Shown: positions 53,887 to 62,190, counted from the stretch's first letter. The stretch: DNA of 64,000 nt from Nannocystis exedens (GCF_002343915.1 NZ_NETK01000001.1:7888001-7952000), one strand, 5' to 3'. Program-made: numbers and translations. The notes: generated by a model from the sequence alone, not told the origin.

Positions 53887-55979
53887 GCTCGGCGCTGCTG
53901 CGGCGGTTCGAGCGGGCGCTCGGCGGTCGCGGGCAGGGGAATGACGGCGAGCAGGCGGGCCGCGCGGAGCCGTCCGGGGCCGGGGTGCAGACGAGCGATG
54001 CTGCGTCGGGGAGCTCTGCGGGGCCGGGTTCGGGTGCGCAGCGGCTGTCCGATGGGACAGGTTCGGCGGGGCGGGGTGACTCGCCGGGGCGAGGGGCGTC
54101 GCCGGAGGGGCCGGCGGGTTCGGCGGCAGGGCGTGACTCGCCGAGGCGGTCTCCCGAGGGGCCGGCGAGCTCGGCGGCGGCGCGTGACTCGCCGAGGCGG
54201 TCTCCGGAGGGGCCGACGAGCTCGGCGGCGGGACGTGACCCGCCGAGGCGGTCTCCGGAGGGGCCGACGAGTTCGGCGGCGGGGCGTGACTCGCCGAGGC
54301 GGTCTCCGGAGGGGCCGACGAGTTCGGCGGCGGGGCGTCACTCGCCGAGGTCCCCGGACCTGCCGGCGAGCTCGGCGGGGCGAGGTGATTCGCCGAGGCA
54401 GGGGTCGCCCCGGGAGGTGCCGACGAATCATGTCGCGAGAGCGCGCGAGCTGCCGCGGGCTCCGCAGGCAGGTGGCGGGCGAGGACAGGCTCCGCAAGCG
54501 GGCCGGTCGGTGACGGTCGAGGGGACGCCGGGGGGCGGCCGCTCGCCCGTGGGGCGCGAAGAGAAGCTGTCCGAGAGGACAGGTGAGGTGCGGCGGGTCG
54601 ACCCGTGGGTCTCGGGTGTGTACGTGTTGTGGTCGCATCGGGCCCGGCCGACCCGGCCGAAGGCGTCCGCGAGCGACTGGCAGATGCTGGCAGAGTCGGT
54701 GGAGCCGCGACCGGAGCCGCGGCCGAGCCTGGTGGCGCGGGCCGGCTACCCGGTCGTGGGAGCTTCCGAGGGCGGCGCGGGCGAACCTCCGCGCGGGAGA
54801 CCGGGCGCGGCGCAGCAGGCCGCGCCGCGCCCGGGGGCTCTGCCGGCGCGTGGCGAAGAGACCTCCCGGGGAGCCGAGGGTCCGCGAGAAGAAGTAGGGA
54901 CCCGGGCGGCGGGTGCCCTCGACCACGCGCGGGGCGACGGGGTCGGGGCGGGCCGCGGATCCGTCTCCCAGCCGGGCGCGCAGCCCGGGCCGGATCCGGT
55001 GCGCGAGCGGCCGGCGCTGTGGCGGCGGATGGTGCGGTTCCAGGACGAGCACGCGACGCCGGCGCTGCCGCGAACCGAGCCGGGGCCGGGGTTCGTGCGC
55101 GAGGTGACGCGCTGGCCGTGCCGCGGCGCCCGGCCGCCACTATTGGTCGGGCGCGGGCTCGAGCTGCCCGGGCCGGCGGAGTGGCGGGCGGCGTTCACAT
55201 GCTTGTACGGACATGTCGATTTGGACATGTCCGAACGGGCAGTCTTCCTCGACCTCGAGTCGACCGGGCTCGGGCATGGTGCGGGCACTGTGGCGTTCGT
55301 GGTCGGGCTGGCGACGCTGGACGGCGGCGGCTGGCAGATCGAGCAGTGGCTGCTGACGCAGCTGTCGGGCGAGGCGGCGCTGCTGGCCGACCTCGAGGCG
55401 CGGGTGCGGGCGCTCGGCGGGCCGCTGGTGACGTTCAACGGCGCCAGCTTCGACCTGCCGCTGCTGCGCGGGCGGCTGCGGCGGTGCGGGCTGCCGACCG
55501 ACGCGTTCGCGGGGACGCACCTCGACCTGCTGCCGGTCGCGCGCCGGCTGTGGCGCGGGCGCGGGCCCGACTGCCGCCTGACCACGCTCGAGCGGACGCA
55601 GCTCGGGGTGCGGCGCGACGGCGACATCGCCGGGCGGGCGATCCCGGAGGTGTTCTGGACGGCCCTCCGCGAGCCGCACGAGGCCCGGGCGCGCGAGGCG
55701 GTGCGCCGCGTGGTCGGCCACAACCTCGTCGACGTGCTGACGATGCCGGCGCTGGCCGGGGCGATGGCGCGGACGCTGGCGGCGCCCGGCGACCCGGAGC
55801 TCGTCCAGCGGGCGGCCGATCACCTGAACGCCATCGGACGTCGGGCCCGGAAGGCGGCGGCGCAGGATGGGGCCCGGCGAGCCGGGACGGCCGGTCGAGA
55901 CCGGGTGGCAGAGTCGTCGCCCGCCGCAAATACGGCCCAGGACGCGGATCTGCAGCGAATTGCGCACCTGGGGTCGTGA
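53883..55979 (+). CDS. mrfB: MrfB-like RNase H-fold exonuclease with a repetitive N-terminal insert
   Basis: A 698-residue protein from GTG 53883, overlapping the mrfA stop. The opening SSALLRRFERALGG is followed by about 370 residues of Ser/Pro/Gly/Arg-rich low complexity, including a 17-residue repeat (SPEGPTSSAAGRDSPRR). The DEDD-type exonuclease domain (about 450-635) has VFLDLESTGL (D, E), VTFNGASFDLPLL (D) and GHNLVDVLTMPAL (D). In B. subtilis MrfB degrades DNA 3' to 5' in mitomycin C repair. The usual protein is about 410 residues with TPR; the insert here is unusual. Confidence 0.85.
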   Translation: MSSALLRRFERALGGRGQGNDGEQAGRAEPSGAGVQTSDAASGSSAGPGSGAQRLSDGTGSAGRGDSPGRGASPEGPAGSAAGRDSPRRSPEGPASSAAARDSPRRSPEGPTSSAAGRDPPRRSPEGPTSSAAGRDSPRRSPEGPTSSAAGRHSPRSPDLPASSAGRGDSPRQGSPREVPTNHVARARELPRAPQAGGGRGQAPQAGRSVTVEGTPGGGRSPVGREEKLSERTGEVRRVDPWVSGVYVLWSHRARPTRPKASASDWQMLAESVEPRPEPRPSLVARAGYPVVGASEGGAGEPPRGRPGAAQQAAPRPGALPARGEETSRGAEGPREEVGTRAAGALDHARGDGVGAGRGSVSQPGAQPGPDPVRERPALWRRMVRFQDEHATPALPRTEPGPGFVREVTRWPCRGARPPLLVGRGLELPGPAEWRAAFTCLYGHVDLDMSERAVFLDLESTGLGHGAGTVAFVVGLATLDGGGWQIEQWLLTQLSGEAALLADLEARVRALGGPLVTFNGASFDLPLLRGRLRRCGLPTDAFAGTHLDLLPVARRLWRGRGPDCRLTTLERTQLGVRRDGDIAGRAIPEVFWTALREPHEARAREAVRRVVGHNLVDVLTMPALAGAMARTLAAPGDPELVQRAADHLNAIGRRARKAAAQDGARRAGTAGRDRVAESSPAANTAQDADLQRIAHLGS
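54044..54062. repeat. 14-bp periodic repeat, in-gene
   Basis: GCTG 54044 and CAGG 54058 are 14 apart. The same GCTG-to-CAGG pattern recurs in this gene at 54566 and 54580. Confidence 0.5.
54099..54410. repeat. 51-bp coding tandem repeat in mrfB
   Basis: About six copies of a 51-bp unit encode SPEGPxSSAAGRDSPRR. The middle copies are nearly identical, the outer ones diverged or shortened. This suggests recent slippage or unequal crossover within a disordered protein segment. Confidence 0.85.
55198..55244. repeat. 14-bp periodic repeat array, in-gene
   Basis: CATG 55198, CATG 55212, CATG 55226 and CAGT 55240 are in exact phase inside mrfB, ending at the codons just before the catalytic LDLES motif. 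Protein: CLYGHVDLDMSERAVF. Confidence 0.82.
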
Positions 55980-55999
55980 CACCCGGACGCCGCGGGGAG

Positions 56000-56014
56000 A
56001 CCCGAAGTTCGGGT
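56000..56014. other. Perfect short inverted repeat after mrfB
   Basis: ACCCGAA-G-TTCGGGT is a 7-bp perfect inverted repeat with a one-base centre, 21 bases after the mrfB stop and about 100 bases before the next lipoprotein gene. The tight centre suits a protein-binding site better than an RNA hairpin. Confidence 0.4.
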
Positions 56015-56116
56015 CGCTCCGGTGCGCGTGGGTGCAGCGAACGGACGGTGGCACCGGTCCGCGCGGGCCGCGGGCTCTTAGCAGCGCCGGCGGTCCGTGC
56101 TAGCGTGAGGGCCGAC

Positions 56117-57052
56117 GTGAATCGCGCCCGCAGATCCTCGCCTCTGGTCCTCGCGCTGTGCCTCTGCGTGAGCGGGTGCATGTCGCTGACGCCGCAGCTC
56201 CAGCCGACCGACTTCGCCAAGCTCGAGACGATCAAGGATCGCGCCGAGCGCGAGAAGGCGCTCAAGGAGAACTGGATCTTCCGCCACGAGGAGCCGCAGG
56301 GCACCCGCTACACGAAGGGCCTGCACCCGCTGGCGACCAAGCGCAGCTGGCAGTCGCTCGACGCGATCCTCCGCTCCGACAAGAACAGCGCCGAGGCGCT
56401 GCCCTACAAGGAGCTGCGTCGCTCGCGGATCCTCGCGGCCCTGGGCGCGGTGACGGGCCTGTTGTTCGTCGCCAGCGGAGCGGCGACCGCCCGCGAAGGC
56501 TTCGACTTCCAGAAGTTGAACGGCGCCAACGGGGTGATGCTGGGCAGCGTGCTGGCGACGGTGGGCCTGGCGATCGCGGCCGGCGTGTTCTACCGCAAGG
56601 CCGAGAAGGGCTACGCCCGCGCGGTCAACATCTACAACGACAGCCTCGGCATGCGCCTCGGGCTGCTGACGCCCAACGGCGACTACATCCCGCCGGCCGA
56701 CGCCGCGGTCGACGCCGAGGGCTACATCCTCACCGAGGACGCCAACACGCGCATCGACGGGGCGCAGCAGTACCCGGCGCCGGGTCCGGCGATCGCGCCC
56801 GGACCCGCGCCCGCGCCAGGCACGACGGCGCCCGCGCCGAACACGACGGCGCCGGCCCCTGCGCCGAACACGACGGCGCCGCCGATGAGCGCCCCGTCGC
56901 CGACGACCGCGCCACCCCCGCAACTGCCGCCGCCGACGACGTCGCCCCAGCACGCCGGCTTCCGCCCCCGCCTGGTGCCGCGGCCCGCCGCGCAGCCTCC
57001 GGCGGACGCGCTGCAGCCCGGACGCGCGCTGACCCTGCTGCCGCGGCGGTGA
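56117..57052 (+). CDS. Lipoprotein with two membrane-like segments and a Pro/Thr-rich tail
   Basis: A 311-residue protein from GTG 56117, preceded by GAGGG; GTG 56105 is an alternative. The lipobox LCVSGC gives a lipid Cys at about residue 20. A charged helical region (TDFAKLETIKDRAEREKALK) is followed by two hydrophobic segments (ILAALGAVTGLLFVASGAAT and GVMLGSVLATVGLAIAAGVF). Then come a small folded part and a long Pro/Ala/Thr repeat tail (APAPNTTAP). No family was recognised. The two hydrophobic helices could insert in a membrane despite the lipid anchor. Confidence 0.75.
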   Translation: MNRARRSSPLVLALCLCVSGCMSLTPQLQPTDFAKLETIKDRAEREKALKENWIFRHEEPQGTRYTKGLHPLATKRSWQSLDAILRSDKNSAEALPYKELRRSRILAALGAVTGLLFVASGAATAREGFDFQKLNGANGVMLGSVLATVGLAIAAGVFYRKAEKGYARAVNIYNDSLGMRLGLLTPNGDYIPPADAAVDAEGYILTEDANTRIDGAQQYPAPGPAIAPGPAPAPGTTAPAPNTTAPAPAPNTTAPPMSAPSPTTAPPPQLPPPTTSPQHAGFRPRLVPRPAAQPPADALQPGRALTLLPRR

Positions 57053-57308
57053 GCCAGGACCGCGCCTCGGCGGCGCAGGGAGGCTGCAGCCCGGCGCCGT
57101 GGCTGGCGCTCCGACTTTTGCCGCCGCGGCGGGGTGCGCCGCGCCCGTGCCAGGAGGCGCAGGGAGGCTGCAGCCGCCGCACTGCCGGCCCCGCGGGTGA
57201 CCTCTGCTGCCGTGCCTGCTCTCACCGTGAGCCCGACGGCGCCGGGACGCGCGGTCGCAGGTCGAACGCGGGGACGCTGCGCCGGTGACTCTGCTAAGGT
57301 CGCGGCGC

Positions 57309-57737
57309 ATGTCCGCCACCGCCGACTCGCGCGCGCACGCCCCCGCTCGACTGACCAGGGCGCGTGGCGGTCTTTTCGGACATGTCCGAACAGCCATGTT
57401 GATGGCCGGCCTGCTGGCGCCGGCGGGCTGCAAGGAGCCGACCGGGCCGGAGCGGGAGATCTCCGGGGCCAAGATCTTCGCCCAGAACTGCGCGCGCTGC
57501 CACGGGATGGACGGCAAGGGGTTGATGGAGGTCGCGGGCGTGCGCGACCTGACCGACCCGGATTTCATGAGCACGATCAGCGACGAGCGGATGCGGCGAT
57601 CGATCCGCGGCGGGCGGCCGCCGACCATGCCGAGCTTCCCACACTTCAGCGAGCCGACGCTCAAGGTGCTGGTCGCCTACGTGCGGTCGCTGTCGCAGCC
57701 CGAGCTGGTGCTGCCGCCGCCGCCGCCTGGTCCTTGA
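57309..57737 (+). CDS. Cytochrome c-type lipoprotein
   Basis: A 142-residue protein from ATG 57309. The haem motif CARCHGMDGKG and a distal Met (TMPSFPHF) fit a single-haem class I cytochrome c. A lipobox LLAPAGC anchors it to the membrane. The signal region is long with this start; ATG 57396, which lies in the repeat array, would give a normal-length signal peptide (MLMAGLLAPAGC). It is likely a periplasmic electron carrier. Its stop is three bases before the methyltransferase start. Confidence 0.85.
   Translation: MSATADSRAHAPARLTRARGGLFGHVRTAMLMAGLLAPAGCKEPTGPEREISGAKIFAQNCARCHGMDGKGLMEVAGVRDLTDPDFMSTISDERMRRSIRGGRPPTMPSFPHFSEPTLKVLVAYVRSLSQPELVLPPPPPGP
57381..57400. repeat. 14-bp periodic repeat in the signal-peptide region of the cytochrome
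   Basis: CATGTCCGAACAGC at 57381 is followed by CATG at 57395, 14 bp apart; the second anchor contains the alternative start codon 57396. Confidence 0.65.
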
Positions 57738-57745
57738 GACATGTC
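57726..57745. repeat. 14-bp periodic repeat at a gene junction
   Basis: CCTGGTCCTTGAGA at 57726 is followed by CATG at 57740. The pair contains both the stop of the cytochrome and the ATG of the DNA methyltransferase (57741). Confidence 0.7.
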
Positions 57746-60128
57746 GCGTCCACGATCGGCGAGCGGCGCGGTCGAGGTGGTGTGGCCGGGCAAGTACGGG
57801 CCCGACGGCGCGCGCGTCGAGGTGCCGGCGCGGGCGCTGGGGCTGCAGGTCGAGCAGGTGATCGGCGGCGGCGCGGCCGAGCCGACGCGGGCGCCGGGGC
57901 TGCTGGTCGGCGGCGACAACCTGCTGGTGATGGACGCGCTGATGGCGACGCACGCCGGGGCGATCGACCTGGTGTACATCGACCCGCCGTTCGCCACCGG
58001 CCACGAGTTCGAGCGGACGACGCGGGTCGGGGCCGACGCGGAGGGGCCGGAGCTGCGCTCGCGGGCCTACAGCGACCGCTGGCCCGGCGGCGTCGCGGGG
58101 CTGCTGCAGATGCTGGACCCGCGGCTGCGGCGGATCCACCGGCTGCTGGCGCCGCACGGGAGCTTGTACGTCCACGTCGACCCGATCGTCGGGCACGCGG
58201 TGAAGCTGCTGCTCGACGAGATCTTCGGGCCAGGTTGTTTTCAGCGCGAGATCGTGTGGCGGGTCGGCTGGGTGTCCGGGTTCAAGGCGCGGGCGAACAA
58301 CTGGATCCGCAACCACGACCTGATCTACTTCTACGTCAAGGATCCGCAGCGGTTCGTGTTCCACCGCCAGGTCAACCCGCACCCCGCGGAGTACCGGCGG
58401 CGCAAGGGCGAGGCCGACCAGCAGGGCGGGGTGCCGGTCGAGGACGTGTGGAACGCGAGCCCGGCCGAGTGGCGGCTGCGCGGGCCGGACTCGCTCGACT
58501 CGATCCAGATCAAGAGCTTCTCGCGCGAGAAGACCGGGTGGGCGACGCAGAAGAACGAGAGCCTGCTGCGCCGGATCGTCGCCGCCAGCTCCGACCCGGG
58601 CGCGCTGGTGGCCGACTTCTTCTGCGGCGCCGGGACCACGCTGGCGGCCGCGCAGGCGCTGGGGCGGCGCTGGATCGGCTGTGACAGCGCGGCGGCGGCG
58701 ATCGAGCTGGCCCACGCGCGCATGGCCGAAAAGCCAGGTGTGAAGTTCGTGCGGGCCGGGCTCGGGGCGGCGGAGCGCCAGATCTGGCACTCGGGACAGA
58801 CGGAGAGCTGGCCGGCGGCGGTGCTGCGGCTGCGCGGGGCGCAGGCGGTCGCCCGAGGGGTGGCGGGGATCGCGGGCGAGGCTGCCGTGTGGGTCGGGCC
58901 GCTGGACGGGGCGGTGACGGCGGAGGAGGTGGCGGCGGCGGCCGCCGCGGCCGCGGAGCTCGGGCTGCGCCGGCTCGAGGTGCTGGCGTGGGGGTGGGCG
59001 TTCCCGGCCGGGACCGAGCTGGCCCAAGGGACAGGCGTGGGCGTGGTCTGCCTGCAGCTGCGGCGCGTGCTGCTCGACCCCCGCAGCCACGCGGGGGAGC
59101 CGCCGTGGAGCGAGCGGCCGCAGGTCGAGGTGAGGTTCACGGTCGAGGCGACGGAGGCGGGCTTCCGCGCCCGCGCGACGCTGGTCGGGGCGCGATTCTC
59201 GGCGCCGACGCGGGCGACGGCGGCGCTGGAATCGGCAGGCGACGCCCGCGCGGCGGTGGAGGCGTGGTCGGTGGAATTTTCGGCGTGCGCCCAGCGGTCG
59301 CTCGAGGATGCGGGCGGGTCGCGGACCGGGGCGCCGCGGCAGGCGGCGAGCGCAGCGGCGCCGAAGGGGCAGGCGACCGCGGAGGCCGCGAGCGAGGCGG
59401 AGCGGCAGGGCGCGTCGCAAGTCGAGGCGTCGGCAGCGAGCGAGGTGGAGCGGAGCTGCGCGTCGCAAGTCGAGGCGGAGGCCGCGAGCGAGGCGGAGCG
59501 GCAGGGCGCGTCGCAAGTCGAGGCGTCGGCAGCGAGCGAGGTGGAGCGGAGCTGCGCGTCGCAAGTCGAGGCGGAGGCCGCGAGCGAGGCGGAGCGGCGC
59601 GGCGCGTCGCAAGTCGAGGCGTCGGCAGCGAGCGAGGCGGAGCGGAGCTGCGCGTCGCAAGTCGAGGCGGAGCAAGGCGGCGCGTCGCAAGTCGAGGCGG
59701 GAGCAGCGAGCGAGGCGGAGCAGAGGGGCGCGTCGCAAGTCGAGGCGTCGGCAGCGAGCGAGGCGGAGCGGCGCGGCGCGTCGCAAGTCGAGGCGGAGCA
59801 AGGCGGCGCGTCGCAAGTCGAGGCGGAGCGGAGGGGCGCGTCGCAAGTCGGCGCGAGCGAGGCGGAGCCGCTGGGAGGTGCGTCGCGTGCGCTGAGCGGG
59901 GGCGTGGCGTCCTCGCCGAGAGTGAGTCCCGCGGTGCCGGAGGCGATCGGGATGTCTCCGCACCGCCCGGCGTTCGCGGCGGCGCGGACGCGCAACCGCC
60001 GGGAGCTCGACGCCGACAGCGGGTGGATCGAGCTGCCGGGGGCGGGACCGTGGACGGCGTCGGTGAGGGTGATCGACGTGCTCGGCGGCGAGAGCTGGCA
60101 CACCTGGCGCATCGAACATGTTTGTTAG
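57741..60128 (+). CDS. Site-specific DNA methyltransferase (beta-class, Mod-like) with a long repeat tail
   Basis: A 795-residue protein. The catalytic motif IV YIDPPFATG (about 76-84) precedes motif I DFFCGAGTTLAAAQALG (about 290), the beta-class order of N6-adenine or N4-cytosine methyltransferases; the target is unknown. KSFSREKTGWATQKNESLL matches Mod subunits of type III systems. No restriction subunit is nearby, so it may be an orphan. Residues about 380-520 form a further domain. Residues about 550-710 are repeats of AASEAERRGASQVEAS, followed by a conserved-looking 60-residue end. The N-terminal ATG is inside a 14-bp repeat and the stop is inside another. Confidence 0.85.
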   Translation: MSRPRSASGAVEVVWPGKYGPDGARVEVPARALGLQVEQVIGGGAAEPTRAPGLLVGGDNLLVMDALMATHAGAIDLVYIDPPFATGHEFERTTRVGADAEGPELRSRAYSDRWPGGVAGLLQMLDPRLRRIHRLLAPHGSLYVHVDPIVGHAVKLLLDEIFGPGCFQREIVWRVGWVSGFKARANNWIRNHDLIYFYVKDPQRFVFHRQVNPHPAEYRRRKGEADQQGGVPVEDVWNASPAEWRLRGPDSLDSIQIKSFSREKTGWATQKNESLLRRIVAASSDPGALVADFFCGAGTTLAAAQALGRRWIGCDSAAAAIELAHARMAEKPGVKFVRAGLGAAERQIWHSGQTESWPAAVLRLRGAQAVARGVAGIAGEAAVWVGPLDGAVTAEEVAAAAAAAAELGLRRLEVLAWGWAFPAGTELAQGTGVGVVCLQLRRVLLDPRSHAGEPPWSERPQVEVRFTVEATEAGFRARATLVGARFSAPTRATAALESAGDARAAVEAWSVEFSACAQRSLEDAGGSRTGAPRQAASAAAPKGQATAEAASEAERQGASQVEASAASEVERSCASQVEAEAASEAERQGASQVEASAASEVERSCASQVEAEAASEAERRGASQVEASAASEAERSCASQVEAEQGGASQVEAGAASEAEQRGASQVEASAASEAERRGASQVEAEQGGASQVEAERRGASQVGASEAEPLGGASRALSGGVASSPRVSPAVPEAIGMSPHRPAFAAARTRNRRELDADSGWIELPGAGPWTASVRVIDVLGGESWHTWRIEHVC
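59392..59870. repeat. 48-bp coding tandem repeat in the DNA methyltransferase
   Basis: About eight full copies of a 48-bp unit encode AASEAERxGASQVEA(S/E). They are arranged as 96-bp pairs on the left (an ERSC type alternating with an ERQG/ERRG type) and mixed with 30-bp short units (QGGASQVEA) on the right. Copies are nearly identical at DNA level, indicating recent expansion. GCGTCGCAAGTCGAGGC is the invariant core. Confidence 0.9.
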
Positions 60129-60178
60129 GGCCTTTCCATAAGAGCATGTTCTCGAGGACATGCCTTTGAAGACATGCC
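60117..60178. repeat. 14-bp periodic repeat array spanning the methyltransferase stop
   Basis: CATG 60117, CCTT 60131, CATG 60145, CATG 60159 and CATG 60173 are in unbroken phase; the array begins in the last four codons of the gene. Confidence 0.88.
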
Positions 60179-60436
60179 GCTCCGCCGTGAGGGAGCGCAA
60201 GTGCGGCGGGCTCGCGGGAGCGCGGGGGACGACGGGCGGACAGGTCCGCCGGGTACGGTCCAATTCGGGGCCGCGAACGGTGGGCCGCGCCGGAGACGAT
60301 GTCGCGGCAGCCGCGATCGTCGGAGCGGCGGTCCGAAGCCGGGCTTACCGGACATTCGCCGGAGCGCACAGGTTTGGCATGTCTCAAGAGTCAGGTCGTC
60401 CGCCACGACCTGCGCCACGACGTCGCGGGACGGAGG
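60129..60436. other. Intergenic stretch between convergent genes
   Basis: About 308 bases. 14-bp arrays at both ends; the middle is GC-rich with no gene or hairpin terminator that I can support. Confidence 0.45.
60378..60396. repeat. 14-bp periodic repeat, intergenic
   Basis: CATGTCTCAAGAGT at 60378 is followed by CAGG at 60392, 14 apart; a CAGG at 60369 is out of phase. Confidence 0.6.
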
Positions 60437-62047
60437 TCAGGGCCGGTCGAGGTGGTCGTAGGCGTCCAGGGTGCGCAGGCGGGGGTCGTCGACGCGGCCG
60501 CCGACGGTGAAGTGGTAGAGGCTGCGCAGGTCGTCGGCTTCGGGGAGGCCGAGCAGGTGGCGGGTCGGCTGGTCGAAGAAGCAGCCGATCCCGGTGGCGG
60601 CGATCCCGAGGGCCTCGGCCTCGAGGTAGAGCTGCTGGCCGATCGCGCCGGTCTCCCAGTACAGGCGGCGGTAGTGGGCCGGGCCCTCGCGCTCCAACTC
60701 GGCGCGGAGGTCGACGAACATGGCGACGGCAAAGGCGCCGTCGGCGGCGATGTCCTGGGCGCAGCTGACGAGGGCGGCGTGGCGGCGGACGTCGCCCTCG
60801 CGCAGGCTCACCAGCGGGAGCCCTGCGGGGCAGCCGGGCGGCGCTCGCCACGAGGCGTCGGGCAGGGCGGCGCGCCAGCGGGCGGCGCGGTCGGGCTCGC
60901 GGACCAGGAGGTAGAGGCCGGGCTCGACGCCCTGGACGCGGTGGACCATCAGCGCCAGGTCGACCGCGGGCCGCCACGGCAGGGCCGAGAAGGGCAGCCC
61001 TCCGGGCAATGTCCTTTCGAACATGTCGTAAAAGGCAGCCGCCGTGATGCCGGTGCGACCGTCCATGGCGACCGCGCTGCGCCGGCGGCGGACCAGCGGC
61101 GCGGCCGGGACGTCGAGGTCGCACGCGCGCGGGCTCGCGGGCGGGGGCCAGGGGCGCGGGGTCGCGGCGGCGCTCGCCGTGGCCGCGGCGACCTCCGGCA
61201 AGATCGGCCACTCGTGGTGGCCCTCGCTGAGCTGGTTGGGCCGGCCTTCCAGAGTCGAAGGGGCGAGCTCGAGGACGGCGGACGCGTCGAGCGCGAGCGG
61301 TGCGTCGCGGGGGAGCAGGGCGACGAGGCACTCGGGGTGCTCGGCCTCGACGCCGCGGCCGAGGTCGCCGAGGCCGAGCAAGGCGGCGAGCCGCGCGTCG
61401 GGCAGCGGATCGACGAGGACGGCGCGCCAGCCGTGGAGGGCGGCGGACAGGGCGAGCGCGGCGAGGGCGTGGCCGACGTCGTGGTTGCAGTAGCGGAAGG
61501 CCCGCTCGCCGTACTTCCACGCCTCGCGCCAGACGATCGACGACAGGCCGACGAGGAGGCCGGGGAAGCCGAGGGCCTGCCAGGCGCGGGCGTCGAGGGC
61601 GGCGCGCCGCTCGAGGCCGTGGAGCAGCGGGGTGTAGTGGTAGAGACCTGGCGCTTGGGACAGGCCGGCGAGCGGGCCGGCGAGCAGGTAGACCTCGGTG
61701 GGGTGGAGGTTGCCGCTCGAGGGGTTGACGCGCAGCGACCAGCGCGAGGCGCCGGCCTGCTTCCACGCCGAGAGGGCGAAGGCGTGGAAGCACAGCGAGC
61801 CGAGCAGGTCGAGGTCGAGCGCGGCAGGAGCGGGCCCGGCGGCGCGGAACAGGTCGGCCCAGGTCGGGCTGTCCTCCGAAACATGCGGGTGGACGCGCGG
61901 CAGGGGGGACCGCTCGGCGCCGTCGTAGAGGCGGAAGGGGTTGGGCTGGGTGTCCCAGTCGAGGTAGCCGAGCGAGGCGGCGTAACGACCGGGCCGGTGC
62001 GCCGTGCGCTCGTGGTAGTCGAGGACGCGCTCGAGGTCGGTCGGCAT
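60437..62047 (-). CDS. SagB-type dehydrogenase with two nitroreductase domains
   Basis: A 536-residue protein from ATG 62045-62047. The first half contains RVNPSSGNLHPTEVYLL and YRYCNHDVGHALAALALSA-like sequence (FRYCNHDVGHALAALA). The second contains RRRSAVAMDGRTGI, GIGCFFDQ and RLYWETGAIGQQLYLEAEAL, both FMN-binding nitroreductase halves. SagB-type enzymes oxidise azolines in thiazole/oxazole-modified peptides, but many family members stand alone as here, with no cyclodehydratase nearby. The function is therefore open. One 14-bp repeat trio and two pairs lie inside. Confidence 0.85.
   Translation of the reverse strand: MPTDLERVLDYHERTAHRPGRYAASLGYLDWDTQPNPFRLYDGAERSPLPRVHPHVSEDSPTWADLFRAAGPAPAALDLDLLGSLCFHAFALSAWKQAGASRWSLRVNPSSGNLHPTEVYLLAGPLAGLSQAPGLYHYTPLLHGLERRAALDARAWQALGFPGLLVGLSSIVWREAWKYGERAFRYCNHDVGHALAALALSAALHGWRAVLVDPLPDARLAALLGLGDLGRGVEAEHPECLVALLPRDAPLALDASAVLELAPSTLEGRPNQLSEGHHEWPILPEVAAATASAAATPRPWPPPASPRACDLDVPAAPLVRRRRSAVAMDGRTGITAAAFYDMFERTLPGGLPFSALPWRPAVDLALMVHRVQGVEPGLYLLVREPDRAARWRAALPDASWRAPPGCPAGLPLVSLREGDVRRHAALVSCAQDIAADGAFAVAMFVDLRAELEREGPAHYRRLYWETGAIGQQLYLEAEALGIAATGIGCFFDQPTRHLLGLPEADDLRSLYHFTVGGRVDDPRLRTLDAYDHLDRP
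61008..61040. repeat. 14-bp periodic repeat, in-gene
   Basis: AATG 61008, CATG 61022 and CAGC 61036 are in phase inside the SagB-like gene, encoding AAFYDMFERTLPG on the minus strand. Other pairs are at 61647/61661 and 61868/61882. Confidence 0.68.
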
Positions 62048-62125
62048 CGGCGAGAGTATAGTGGAACGGAGGGGCGCACGCCCGCGCGCCGAGCGAGGCG
62101 TCGCGTGAGCGAGTGCTTGTTCGGG

Positions 62126-62145
62126 CATGTCCGATGAGACATGTG
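62126..62145. repeat. 14-bp periodic repeat, intergenic
   Basis: CATGTCCGATGAGA at 62126 is followed by CATG at 62140, 14 bp apart, about 80 bases upstream of the SagB-like gene start. Confidence 0.68.
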
Positions 62146-62190
62146 AGGACGAGCCGGCGGCCGCGAGCGGCGAGGGGGCGAGGCGAGGTC

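Noticed and set aside
54099..54410. The 51-bp mrfB repeat as part of the 14-bp family
   Set aside because: Its period and sequence differ and it follows codon units, so it is a protein-coding repeat.
57741..60128. A type III restriction-modification system
   Set aside because: The methyltransferase resembles a Mod subunit, but no helicase-nuclease (Res) gene is adjacent within the window.
60437..62047. A thiazole/oxazole-modified peptide gene cluster around the SagB-like gene
   Set aside because: No cyclodehydratase, precursor peptide or transporter is seen nearby; the flanking genes are a methyltransferase and an LMF-family protein.
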